A DNA stretch of 64,000 nucleotides from Nannochloropsis oceanica (Eukaryota > Sar > Eustigmatophyceae > Eustigmatales > Monodopsidaceae), in contig CP038118.1 in the NCBI GenBank assembly GCA_004519485.1, forward strand, positions 186,001 to 250,000. Direction: 5' to 3'. This document shows, in pieces, positions 32,968-44,761 of this stretch. The stretch's first letter is position 1; each line of letters opens with the position of its first letter. The position numbers and the translations under genes are program-made. A model generated the notes under the pieces. That model had not been told where the DNA came from. It made no database searches and saw nothing but the letters and a program-made list of their open reading frames with translations.

Positions 32968-35846
32968 CTACCCTGAATACAACTCCTCCACCATCTTCGC
33001 CACCGTCTCGGGGGAAAACCTCAAGTACTGCTCCATATGCTTCTTACTGAATTGGATGCCCTTGAACTTATCATAAAAAGCCGTATAGGAAGGCAGCAAT
33101 GTCGTCTTCGCCTCTTCCCTCAATTTCTCCCTTAGACCCCTGTCAGGCACGGAGAATCCTCTTTGGTGTGTATAGATCTCTTCCATCGCCTTGTTAAAGG
33201 CTGCAAATTTCGCTTTGACCAAGCGTCCGCTCTCAAACGTCAAGGCCTGTGTCCCTTTCACATACTCCAATGCCATCGAAGTCTTCTCATCGCTCATAGG
33301 CTCGGCCAAAGCCCCCCACACCAAGGCAGTAAATTTCTTCTGACTCTCATTCACCACAGCGACCAGCATCTCTAGGAATGTGTCGCTCAACACACTAGTT
33401 AAATCTACAGATGAGACCCTTTTCAACCCTCCAGGTGAGGATAAGAACAAGGAAGAGAGAGGGGACTTTGCCCCCCCTCCAAGGATAGTGAGGGTCATAT
33501 AATTGGCGTTGTTCATGAGGAAGAGGTGAGGACGGCCTGCAGCACTGTAGCTATCCATCCCTCCTTCCATCCCTCCCTTTCCATATGCTTCGGCCTTGCA
33601 TCGCAAATTTTTCAACAAGCTGAAGAATAAGTGATTGGTATATAGACGCATTTGCGTTTCTCGCCCTTCCTCCTCCCCGTTCTCCTCCTCTTCCTTTCCC
33701 ATCATGATGGCTGCGCGGTCTTCGACTGTTTCCCACGGGAGGAGGGGCACGACGCCCGTGGCAGCAAGCTCGTCGAACATGTCTTCGTAGACCATGATCC
33801 GCTGAAAGAAGGGGGAAGGGAAAAAGGGATGAGAGGTGGGAGGGAAGGAGGGGGGGAAGGAGGGAGGGAAGGAGGGAAGAGAGGAGAGGGAAGGAGGGAG
33901 GGGAGGTAGCTGAGTGCGTGCAGGCGGGGGGGAGAAGGGGAGGGAGGAGAAGCAGGGAGGGAGAGAGGGACGTAGACGTACCTTCAAAGAACGGAGAGTG
34001 TTGCTGGTGATCGCGTGCACCGTGCCATTGATGGGCAAATTTTTGGGGGAGGTGGAATCGGTGAGGACGTCGTCGGCATAGGAGGAGAGAGAGGATATGG
34101 CGAGCCGACACAGGTGCATGTACAGCTTGCGTATGTTCTCGAGAGGAGGGATGGTAGAGGTTGACGTGGAGGAAGAGGTGGTAGAAGAGGAGGAGGAGGA
34201 GGAGGAGGAGGAGGAGGAGGAGGAGGAGGAGGAGGGAGGAGGGGTGCTACTGCGGAAGGCCCTTGACATGGGATGAAGGGAGAGGGAAGATGTCGGGCGG
34301 CCGTGACAGTGAGAAGCAGCCACAGTAGCAACAGTAGCAGCACTCCTCCCACCACTACCACCGCTGCTGTAAATGCTGCTGCTGCTGCTGCTGCTGCTGC
34401 TCAAGGTACAGTCACTAATCGCCCTTAGGTGTTTTTCAAAAGCGGGCATCTCGGCCTTCATCCCCCTCAGCAACGCCAACAGCGTGACCACCTTGTCCCC
34501 CCTACTCCTCTCCCTCCCCAGCCAAATTTCCAGCGCCTCGGTTGCGGCTCCACACGTTTTCGCCGTCACGGGCATCAGTACATCTCCCAAAGCCACAACG
34601 CTCTGCGGCACATGACCAGGCAAAGCCCGCACAAACACCATCTCCTCCCCCTTCACCACCTCCCTCAAAAAATACACAAACCTCAACCAATCCCCTTCCT
34701 TCCCTTCCTCCCTCCCTCTCGCACTAGACCCTGAGAGAGGGCCTGGTGGAGGAGTACATCCTGTAGCCTCCCCCCCCTCCCCTCCTCCTCCTCCTCCTCC
34801 CCCCCCCCCTCCTCCGCCAGCACCCGTGGTCATCAGCTTCTGCTGCTTTTCCAAGAATAACCTCACAGCCATCTCTACCTTGCCTCTGCGTGCCTTTACG
34901 TACGCATCCATCCACCCTCCACTCCCCGTCCTCATCATCGTCTCACACAACACCTTAACCCTCCTCGCCAAGGACATGCCAATGGGCTCCCCATGCTCGT
35001 AGACCGATGACGGCGGGACAGGGAGGGAGGACGAAGTAGGGATTGATGACGAATGAATGATACAGGTTGAACCAGAAGAGAGCAATCGAGAGATTTCGTT
35101 TTTAATGTCTGTTAGGAGCCGTTGTTGTTTCAGCTCCAACTGCCTCGTGGCACTCTCGGCGGACTTCATCTTGTGGTTGCGACGCAGAAACGCCAGGGAC
35201 TCTTGCACGCGCTCCACCACCTCTACATATGCCCCTACGCTGCTACTCTCCTCTTCGATTATAATGGTAGAGGTGGAGGAGGGGGAAGGGACGGAGGACG
35301 GGGCAAGGCCCTTGCGGAGAACGGTGTCTGCTATATTGGCGACCCGGAAGTGCTCATGGACCTCTTTCATGCAGTTGTAGGAGGAGATGACGTTCTGCTC
35401 GGCCAGTGTTAGTTGCTCCGTAACGTGGCGAATGGGCGACATGTTGGCTTCGAGGCTGCTGAGACGGGTGTCGATTTTGAGGAGAATCGAGAGGATGTCG
35501 GTGGTCGACCTATGGTGGGTCTGGGGAGGGGAGAGAGATTTTGGGATGCAGGGATGGGGAATTATCAGATGGATGTATATACAGCTGGTGGTAGCAATGG
35601 CCGTACGTTCGTCACGATAAAATTTCTGGGTGCAGAGATTGGGAGGGAAGACGGGGCCCTGTCACATGGACCATATGCACGAGAGGGCCTGGACAAGGTG
35701 GCAGACGGGCAAGCCAAGCACTTGACATCCTGGGACTAACAAGCAGTGCCATTCACATCCACATCTTCACATACCTCGAGGGAAGCACTCATGGTTTGGA
35801 GGCTTTGCGCCAAGGCATCCCCGTCGTCCACAAGTGTACTGCTCAT
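32968..35846 (-). CDS. EXO70: Exocyst complex subunit EXO70
   Basis: Three exons on the minus strand, 35775-35846, 33982-35520 and 32968-33801, all phase 0, encode 814 residues. EXO70 tethers secretory vesicles to the plasma membrane by binding PI(4,5)P2 and other exocyst subunits. The first short exon gives MSSTLVDDGDALAQSLQTM and continues into a heptad-rich N-terminus (SILLKIDTRLSSLEANM, ESLAFLRRNHKMK), the usual CorEx coiled coil. Family landmarks follow: GTVHAITSNTLRSLK, MVYEDMFDELAA, HLFLMNNANYM, ARVKAKF-like GRLVKAKFAAFNKAMEEI, and the basic C-terminal helix region ending LREKLREEAKTTLLPSYTAFYDKF, RFSPETVAKMVEELY. Ser-rich and poly-Gly inserts occupy 34160-34400 and about 34765-34815. 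The second intron (33802-33981) is 180 nt, in frame and without a stop, so unspliced mRNA would still be translatable. The start was chosen because it extends the coiled coil in phase. Confidence 0.9.
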
Positions 35847-36337
35847 GGCTGCCTCTGCGCGCCCTAGTAGGCTTCGTGAGCTTGATAATGATGATGCCGC
35901 GGCGGCAAGTTGGAGAGGCCTAGATGGCTCGATGGAGGGACAGCTACGGAAATCGTATCAAGTCCCTTATACCCTTGCTCTTTCTTGCCTGTTGTAGGTG
36001 TCAGGGGAATGGTAAGGTGCAGCTGGAAATAAAAAGAAAGGCCCATCTCATCATCTCGTCATCGTGCCCTGCAGCGCAGGCCTTATGGGAACGAGGACTA
36101 TCCCACTTAGATGAATGAATGTCTTTGCTCGGCTCTATCTCATTAAAGATGCACTCACTACCCACGCCCGCCCTACATGTGCAAACACACACACACACAC
36201 ACAGGCGCAAAATTTGTCCCGCAAAGGTGCCGGCACGGCCACAGTGACCGTCCTTCCCTGCTTCAACTCAACCACCCACATTCATAGCAGTGCACGGCGG
36301 AGAGATAGGGAGACGAGGTGAAGAACGAGGTGGGGGA
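35847..36337. promoter_or_regulatory. Divergent upstream region of EXO70 and topoisomerase genes
   Basis: 491 bp between the EXO70 start (minus) and the chosen topoisomerase start (plus). It contains an AC run at 36185-36202. No defined motif can be assigned; a shared promoter is inferred from orientation. Confidence 0.35.
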
Positions 36338-39300
36338 ATGGATCTTCGGGTTGGTCGGTGCAGGACAAGCAGCTGTAGCACCAATCGCGCTTGCGCTGTC
36401 CTCCTCTTGATCCTTTTTTTAGCCCACTCCCTGTGCTGCTGCTCCTGCAACCCCTCTCCGCCCGCCGCCTTTTTGGGACCTCTCCCTGCCTCCAGCAGAA
36501 TGTGGCGTGTCCTGTCCCACCACCAGCAGCTGGAAACGATCGCAGCGCGCTTAATTATGTCAACGCAGCATCGTACGCGATTGACTCTCATGGCTGCCCT
36601 CGCTAGCTCGGCTGCGAGCAAAGTAAAAAAGCCCACAGCTGCAGCCACCACCACGACCCGCAAAACGGCGACAAAAGCAAAACCAAGCTCTGCAAAGACT
36701 AAAGCAGCCAGCAGCACCACCAAAAAGGCGACGACCACGAGAGCCTCATCGAGCAAAGCGTCTGCCGCAGCAGCAAGTGGGGAGGCCGACGGAATGAAAC
36801 CAGGCATGAAACTCATCATCGTCGAGTCTGCTACCAAGGCCAATACTATCAAGCGTTTTTTGTCCAGCGGCAAGGGCAATGGAAAGTGGGAGGTAGATTA
36901 TTGCATGGGTCACGTGAGAGAATTGCCGAGGACGGCAGCAGATATGCCTCCGACGGCAAAGAAAGAGAAGAACAAAGTACGTGAACGACAGGATTGAGAA
37001 GGGTGTGGGTGATGATTCCAATGGTGATGGTACAGAAAAGTACATTCATACATGTTTGGTGCATATTTCAACCGCTCACTCTGCATAGACATTCCAGTCT
37101 TCGTCTATCCGGCACCTCCATCGCTTCTCTCACCCGCCACTCCGTCCCTCCCTTCCTCCCTCCGCTAGGTGCTCGGCATCAAAGTCGACCAAGGCTACGA
37201 GCCTATCTGGATCGTCCTCCCCGGCCGCGAGTCGGTAGTGTCCCGGCTGAAGCAGAAAGCGAAGGCCTGCTCAGAGCTCTTCCTGGCTACGGATGAGGAT
37301 AGAGAGGGAGAGGCCATTTCGTGGCATCTGCTCGACATCTTAAAACCGACCGTGCCTGCACACCGGGTGATTTTCCACGAGATTACGGCCAAGGCGGTGA
37401 TGGGCGGCTTGAACAGCCCTCGTCCTTTGGACACAGATTTGGTGGAGGTAGAGAAGATGAGGGGCAGGGATTGAAGGAGGGAGGGAGGGAGAGAGGGAGG
37501 GGGAGGGGAGCTCTTCGTCTTTATTTCTGGAAATCCTCCCTGTAATTAACCAGCTGCTTCTTTATCAGTACACACCCACGAAGATAAGTGTCTTCGAGCG
37601 CATGCTCTGAGGTTCTGATATGATCCACAGAAGAGATAGACCACTATATAAATGGTGGTTTAGCCTCTCATGTCGTTCCTGATTCCCCCTACCCCTCCAT
37701 CTGCCCCTTCCTCCTCTCTTTCTCATCCTCCACCTCCCTCCCCTTCAACCAGGCGCAACACGCACGCAGGGTGCTGGACCGTGTGGCGGGGTATACCATG
37801 AGTCCTCTTTTGTGGAAGAAGATCGCCACGGGTTTGAGTGCGGGGAGGGTGCAGAGTGCAGGGTTGAAGCTTCTTGTGGACCGCGAGCGGGAACGGATGC
37901 TCTTTCACTCGGCGGCGTATGCAGGCCTACGGGCGATGATGTTGGTTGGGAGGGAGGGAGGGGGGAATGGAGGGGGGGACGGAGGGATGGAGGCGCGGCT
38001 GCAGGCCGTGAACGGGCAGAAGGTGGCGACGGGCACAGATTTCGACCCGAGAACAGGCACTCTTTTGGAGAGCAAGAAGGAGGGTGTTCTGTGGCTCGGT
38101 GAGGAGGGGATGGAGGAGGTGGCTGCAAGGCTGGCTGAACCCCGGACGACGTGGGTAGTGCGGGAGGTGGAGACTAAGGTGGTTACCCGCAAGAGACCGA
38201 CGCCCTTCACGACGAGCACCCTGCAGCAGGACGCGAACAGCCGCCTGGGATTTACGTCGTCACAGACGATGAAGCTGGCGCAGGAACTGTACGAGGAGGG
38301 GCACATCTCCTACATGCGAACCGACAGTCCCAATATGGGCCCCGAGGCGCGTATCAACCCATTCCTTCCCCCTTCCCTCTCTCCCTTCTTTCGTTTCCTC
38401 TTGCCCTCGCACATTTCGAAATCTCCGTTCGCTAATTCTCTTCCTCCCTCCCTCACTCCCTCCCTCAGGCCCTGGCGGTGGCTCTCGCTCAGGCCGCAGA
38501 ACAATACGGCCCCATCGACACCGAAACCCTCCCTTCCAAAAAGGGAGGCGGCGGGGAAGGGCAGGTAGGAAGCCGGAAGAACGCGGCGAGCGCAACAGCT
38601 CAAGAAGCACACGAGGCGATTCGACCGTCGATCGTTACAGAGGGGGGGAGGTTTCGTACCCCTAAGGAGATGACCGCGGGCTGGATCGCGGATAAGAAGA
38701 AATTGGATCTTTATACATTGATCTATGAGCGGACATTGGCCTCGGTCATGAAGGACGCTAAATTGGAAAGGAAAACCGTGGGGGTCGAGGCACGGAATGA
38801 GGGCGGGAAGGAGGGAGGGGTGCCACTGCAAGCAGAGCTGGTTTTGACGGGGCAAACAATTTTGACTCACGGTTTCCTTCGAGCCCTCCGAGAGGACCAA
38901 CAACAGCAACAAGTCCCCTCCTCCTCTGCTTCCTCCATGCCTCCCTCAGGCGACGCTGACAACTCCCCCTCCTCCTCGCTCCCTGCTTCCTCCCTTGGCC
39001 TGCTCACACCCGGACAGACCTTGCAGTGCGAAGGGATGAAAGTTCTCTCCCACTCCACCTCCCCTCCCTACCGCTTTACCCAAGGCTCCTTCGTCCGCAT
39101 GGTGGAAGAGCTCGGCATCGGCCGCCCGTCCACATATGCGACCATCATCGAGGTGCTCAAGACGCGAAGGTACGTGATTGTTGGATTTAATATAGATCAA
39201 TAAAATAACTTTTTAATATGTATGACTTACGTTTGCAATCTGTCACAATCACCATGGGGTTTCCCTTGTCCTCCTTTCTCCCTCTTAGTGGCGCAATTCT

Positions 39301-42026
39301 TTTGGTTTGACTGGTCGAGAGGGCCTTGAAACCGATCCTTCCCCCCCCCTTCTCCCCGTTCCTCCCTTCCCTTCCTCCCTCATTCCCTCCCTCCCCTCAG
39401 GTACCTTGCCATGAAGGGCAACAGCATGGTCCCGACCCTCCTAGGCTTTGTAGTTGTCCAGCTACTAGAACGGCATTTCCCTGATTTCGTGGACGCGGGG
39501 TTCACAAGTCGAATGGAGGGGCAGTTGGATGCGATTGCCAAGGGGAGTGTCGACAGACTCACGTACCTCGATGAGTACTACAAGGGACTGACCTCAGCCA
39601 TCGAGCTGGTGGTGGACACCATTGACAGGTAAGAGTAGGCTACCCCTCCCTCCGTCCCTCCCTCCCTCCCTCCCTCCCTCCCTCCCGCCCGCCCGCCCGC
39701 CCGCCGTCTGGTTGTGCCTGGTGTTGCGTGGGTGGGTGAGGGACCTTTCGCTTGCATCCCTCCCTCCCTCCCTCCCTCCCATCCTTCCTTCCTTCTTTTC
39801 TCCCTCCCTCCCTCCCTCTGTCCTCATCCTCCTCCCCCTCCAGAAAAAGCGCCAAGCGCGTCCTTCTTCCCTCCCTGGGCGACGAGGCCACCAGCGGGGT
39901 GTTTGTCGGCCCATATGGCCCCTATGCCCGGGATCTGCTGCCTGGTGAGCCTTCCGACGGGGCACTACTGAGGGATGAAGCAGCGGCCAAGAAGTTTTAT
40001 CAAGACTTGTGGGCGGATGACGATGCGGGCTTCATGAAGAGCACGGGTGAGGTGAGGAAGGGGGGAGGGAGGAAGGGAGGGAGCGAGGTGAGATAAGGAG
40101 GGAGGGAGGGAGCGAGGGGATCAATGCGCAAGGCCTCCTCTCCCAAACAGGACAATTGCACTCAATTTGTTCCTCCCTCCCCCCCCCCCTCCCTTCCCTC
40201 CCTTCTTCCCTCCCCCTTTCTCTCCTATCCTCTCTCTTCCTGCATTCTGCTGTACTTGCAACCACCCCACCTCTTCCAGGTACGGCGGGCGCCAGTTCCC
40301 GCTGAATACAGCAACGACCCCTCATCCATCACACCGGAGGTGCTCGAGTCCCTTCTGGAGATGTCGGTGCAAGGCAAGGGGGTGGTGTTGGGGAAGGAGC
40401 CTACGACAGAAGCAGAGATATTGCTGCGCGCTACCAAGCACGGGCGGTCCCTGGAAGTGATGGTGAGACAGAAAAGAAGGGAGGGGATGAAAGAGGGAGG
40501 GAGGGAGGGAGAGGAGGGAGGGAGGGAAGCATCTGATAGCCTCGTACTGGACGCACATAATATACAGGAGGGCGAAACTTTGCATCGAGTCCAGGTCCCT
40601 CAGAGCGTCAACGCTTCTTCTTGTTCTCCAGGTACGGCCCCTTCCCCCCCCCTCCCTTCCTCCCTCCCTCCCTCTCGCCCTTTGCTCATTGCTGACGCGC
40701 CTCTTCCCTCCCGCCCTCCCGCCCGCCCTCCCTTCCTTCTTTCCTTTCTCCCTGCAGACATGGCCGTCCGGCTGCTGCGCGACTTCCCCCGCTCCCTCGG
40801 CCTCCATCCCTCTCTCAAGCAGGAGATGTTTCTCAACCTCGGTCACTACCCCAACCTGCGTGTAGGGAACACCTCCTACGGCTTGCTCACACAAGTAAGA
40901 GAAAGAAGAGGAAGCGAAGAAGGAAGGGAGGGGCGGATGGACGGATGGAAATCGTCCACACTCAATCTGACCCTCCCTCCCTCCCTCCCTCCCTCCCTCC
41001 CTCCCTCCCTTCCTCCCTAGAGCGTTGCAGAGCTCCTAGCCTTCACGCCTGAAGACGCCATTAATTTAATCGCCACTGGCAAGGCAACTCACTTTTTAGG
41101 CGACCACAAGGCACGTACACCCTCTTTTTTTTCCTCCCTTACTCCCTCCTATCCTCTCTCCCTCTCTCACCAGTAACTCATCCTCCCTCCCTCCCTTCCT
41201 CCCTTCCTCCCTTCTTCCCTCTCCCAACCAGGGCGCAGCCATGTGGTTCGTCCCCAAGGGCCGCTATTCTTACCCGCACATCCGTTGGAACCAGCTCAAG
41301 GTACGTGTCCTCCCTCCCTCCCTCCCTCCCTCCCTCCCTCCCTCCCCCGCCTCCTCATTCTTCCTCCCCTCCCTCCTTCCCTCCCTCCCTCCCTCCCTCC
41401 CCCAGCTCTACGTGAAAGAAGACATGCTCGGTCCTGGCGGCTCTCCTCCTTCCCCGCAAGCAGCAATGGCTCTTGTCGATACCAAGGGCGGCGCGGCCGT
41501 ATCAGGCTACGGGCGAGGGAGGGCGGTAGGGAGGGCGGGAGGAACGGCAGGAGAAGCGCCACCCAAGAAGGAGAAGAGCACGAGGGCACCGTCTGCCTTC
41601 CTCTTGTTCACGAAGGATGCCAGGCCCGGCTTGGCGAAGGGATTGAGCTTCGCGGAGCAGCAGAAGGCGCTGTCGGCTGCATGGAAGGTGAGGGACAGGA
41701 GGGAGGGAGGGAGGGGCCGAGGGAGGGACCGAGGGAGGGAAGGAGGCACGGAGGGAGGGCAGGGATGCATACACCCGCATTCTAACCGTCACATCAACAT
41801 AGGCGCTGCCTGAGGACAATTTAGAGCGGCTCAAGTATGTGGAAGCGTCTGAGAAGCTAAAAGGTATGGCCCCTCCCTCCCTCCCTCCCTCCCTCCCTCC
41901 CTCCCTCCCTCCCTTTCTTCCATCCCCTTTGACACATATCATTCTCCATCCCCGTATCATATCCCCGTCTCCACCTCAATTCTTCTCACCTCCTTTTTTA
42001 CGTGTCTCACAGAAGAAGCTACGACC

Positions 42027-42069
<43 letters not shown>

Positions 42070-42323
42070 GCAACAGCAGTGGAAAGAAGAAGTCCTCCTC
42101 CTCCTCCTCCTCCTCCTCCTCCTCCTCCTCCCTCCCTCGCAACGCCTTCCAACTGTTCTGCAGTCAAACTCGCCCTTCTTTGACCAAGGGAACGAACGTC
42201 GCTGAGCAGGCTAGAGCCCTCTCTGCCTTGTGGAAGGAGGTAGACGCAAAAGCGCGCGTGGCCCTGGGGGAGAAATTGGAGGAAATGAGAAGGAAGGAAA
42301 AAGAGGAGATGATGGCAGGGTAG
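36338..42323 (+). CDS. topA: Plastid-type DNA topoisomerase IA with two C-terminal HMG boxes, 14 exons
   Basis: Exons: 36338-36976, 37169-37447, 37753-38346, 38469-39169, 39401-39628, 39844-40051, 40280-40462, 40568-40631, 40758-40894, 41021-41110, 41232-41300, 41406-41687, 41803-41863, 42013-42323; together 1281 residues in one frame. The enzyme relaxes negatively supercoiled DNA through a 5'-phosphotyrosine. Visible are the TOPRIM motifs ([29 protein letters not shown] with D255, D257, E259), the active-site Tyr493 in [19 protein letters not shown], and [14 protein letters not shown]. The C-terminal TopA repeats lack zinc-binding Cys. Two HMG-box-like segments end the protein (about 1125-1180, [14 protein letters not shown]; and 1225-1280, [14 protein letters not shown]), joined by a Ser repeat. 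The N-terminus has a signal-peptide core ([19 protein letters not shown]) then PPAAFLGP, like a bipartite plastid signal; starting at a later Met instead would leave a mitochondrial-like leader. Introns after 38346 and 41110 need GC donors. Confidence 0.88.
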
Positions 42324-42764
42324 AGGGAAGGAAGGGAAGGAGGGAGGGAGGGAAGGAGGGATGGAGCGACATAAGGACGGACGCAGTAAAATATAACAAT
42401 ATTTAATAAAGAAATCGATGTGTGTTTGTGTGTGTGCCATCTCAGCCTCCAGCAGGTATCCACTTTCTCTCGAAGCTGCAAGTCGGAAGACTTCTTTCTC
42501 ATCCTTGTTATTCTCGTCTTTCTCATTCTTTTTCACTTCTTTACAAACCTCCCTCTTCCTCCCCTCCTTCTTTCCCTCCTTCTCCTCTCTCTCCAGACCT
42601 TTCCATCCCTTGTGCCCTCACATATCACCTCGTTCCTACACTCCTTCCCCCCTTCCTTCACCCTCAACACCAGCAGCAGCATCAAACACCACACCGTGCA
42701 CAGAGAGGGGAAAACAAAAAACAGAAGTCATTCCGCCCAACTGATTCCTAACTCGCGTATACTT
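42324..42764. other. Convergent 3' region
   Basis: 441 bp between the stop codons of the topoisomerase (plus) and the M48 peptidase (minus). An AT-rich stretch at 42390-42415 (aatatttaataaag) may serve topoisomerase polyadenylation. Pyrimidine-rich short frames here carry no recognisable domain. Confidence 0.4.
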
Positions 42765-44186
42765 TTATACACCAACCACAGCTTCCTTTTCCATCTCGTC
42801 CTCCTTTCCCCCCTCCTCCTCCTTCATCAGCACTCCCCTCCCCACTATCCCTCCATACATCTCACTGTTATACCATCTCTCTAGCTCTCGCACCCGTAAG
42901 ACAGGCAAAGGGTGCGTCAAGCCCACCTCCAACTGCTGCCTCAGAAACCTCCCCAACCCCCTCCCCCCCGCCTGGTCGTAACTCCTTGCCTGTTGCAGAA
43001 ACGCTTCCGTTGAAAGCTGTCCGTTGAGGCTCTGGCTCCCTCCCACTAGCTTTAACAATGCACTCAGTACGACGTCCAGGTCCTGCGCTACCAGCAACGC
43101 CCCTCGATCGCACGATAATTCTGCCGCGCGTAGCCATGCGAATAACATGTTCGAAAGACGGTCGCCCAGGATGCGGCCAAGAGAACCGCCGACAGAGTAG
43201 AGGCCCATGGCAAGGGCGTTGGCTGCTGTGATGAACACCCCGTGCTCGCATTTGATGTGCGTGAGTTCGTGCGCGAGGACGACTTGGATCTCGGCGGGGG
43301 TGAGGAGGTCGATGAGGGAGGTGTGCATGACGATAAAGGGGCGTCGGCCTTGGATTGCCTGCGGGAGAGAGGTAGGGAGGGAGGGAGGGAAGCGGAGGTA
43401 ATGACAGGGACACGGAGAGGAATACATCCGAAGGTCGTTCCAAGAGGGAAGAATATTGAAGAGTGCATTCCCAAAAGAAGCAGGGAAAGAGGAAAGCTAA
43501 GGGGGCGTACCATGCAGTAGGCATTGGGCACCGGACTTTGTTTGATGTATAATTCTGGCAGTAAAGGCAAGTCGAGAATGCTGGCAGCTTCCACGAGGGA
43601 GGCGTGGAGGGAGGGCATCTGTGTAGGGCCTACAAGGATGGCACTCGAAATATTATCGAGGTAGACGGCTTCTTCCAAGACTGTCATCACACGACGGACG
43701 ACCCACTCAAGTCCCGGGATCATGCGCAGCTGGGAGCGGAGGAAGAGGATGGAGGGAAGGAGGAAGAGAAAGGTAAGTGATAACGTTTAAATCAGTCTCT
43801 CGCATCCATCCCCGTCGTTAGATTCATCATCACACAAGGTAACACACCTGCTCCGTGACCTGCTGGTCGAGAGGGTGCCGGAATCGGTCGGCTTGCAGAC
43901 CCTTGAGGATGACACGTGCCTTGGCTTTTTCTGGGCCAGCGGGGGCGGCAGCAGTGGCAGCAGCCGCCGCAGGAGGAGGAGCAGGATTAGAGGTTGTGGC
44001 GAATCTTCTTGTGGCAAGCTCTTGCTCTTTCTGAGGAACGCGCTGCAGCGGGGAGGAGGGAAAAAGTGCCATCGGCGGACGCAACACAAAGGCGTGGGCC
44101 GGTCGGGGGCCTTCTGTCAGAAGACATGCCGTCAAGACAGCCGCTGTAGCCAAGAACACCACGCACACACCGTGGCGGCGGCGCAT
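42765..44186 (-). CDS. Plastid M48 metallopeptidase (PGM48-like)
   Basis: Three exons on the minus strand: 43848-44186, 43511-43729, 42765-43358, all phase 0, encoding 383 residues. The zinc site is complete: HELTH at 216-220 and the third ligand Glu266 in AAELSCDRGALL. The body closely follows the plant plastoglobule peptidase PGM48 as I remember it: YLDNISSAILVGPTQMPSLH, ELYIKQSPVPNAYCM, PFIVMHTSLIDLLTPAE, ARSYDQ, HPLPVLRVRE. The start MRRRHGVCVVFLATAAVLTACLL is a signal-peptide core followed by PAHA-FVLRPP, the small-residue-plus-Phe cleavage context of bipartite plastid presequences in stramenopiles. It is therefore predicted to act in the plastid, possibly on lipid bodies, in protein turnover. 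It shares a 575-bp divergent upstream region with the cyclase gene. Function is inferred from homology; targeting from the presequence. Confidence 0.88.
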
Positions 44187-44761
44187 GGGTTCTGCTACTC
44201 TTCTTACTCCTAATACTGCTGCGGAAAAATGACGCCGCGAGGTGGGTGGGTGGTGCGGCGGTACCTGAAGCGGCAATGGCAACTGCATCCGAGTCCGATT
44301 GTTCCTTCTTGCTCCCGCACTGACAAAGGCAAGTGCTCCTAAGGCAAGATGTGTGATACAGGAATCCGAGTCGGGCAGCCTGTTTTCTAGATGCGGCAAA
44401 AACGGTGTGAGGGATGCATTAGGGTGGCACTAGATCGTATGCAGGGGAAAAGAGACGTTGTCCCAGTGCCGCACTTGAACACTATGGTGAGTCAGGAGGA
44501 ATGATGCTCCCAAGTAGAGCGAGACAGCTGCGTTTCCGTTTGCCCGTTCGGCCCACCCGACTTCCCTCTCAATGTTCCACGGCCGCCTGCCCCCCAAAAA
44601 AAGGGCAGGCAGGCACCTAATCCTTGACATTAATCAAGCCTGCAGGGCCTGCATAGTATATTGAAGGGTTTTGCATATTTTTCTGTTGGGAACGCACACT
44701 TTTTCCTACGCTCAAACCCATACATATACAAACCCACACAGGGCTGTGACCACGAAAAAAA
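44187..44761. promoter_or_regulatory. Divergent upstream region of M48 peptidase and cyclase genes
   Basis: 575 bp between the two start codons. No gene is evident, apart from weak frames without domains. Just before the cyclase ATG lies tacatatacaaacc (about 44722-44735). Promoter function is inferred from orientation. Confidence 0.35.

Noticed and set aside
40446-40632. Alternative splice in the topoisomerase joining KHG to RYGPF
   Set aside because: It recreates a GRYGPF motif typical of TopA repeats, but the donor gtccct is weak and the following frame runs into Pro/Leu repeats; the chosen exons 7-9 keep frame and give a smoother TopA repeat. cDNA could still reverse this.
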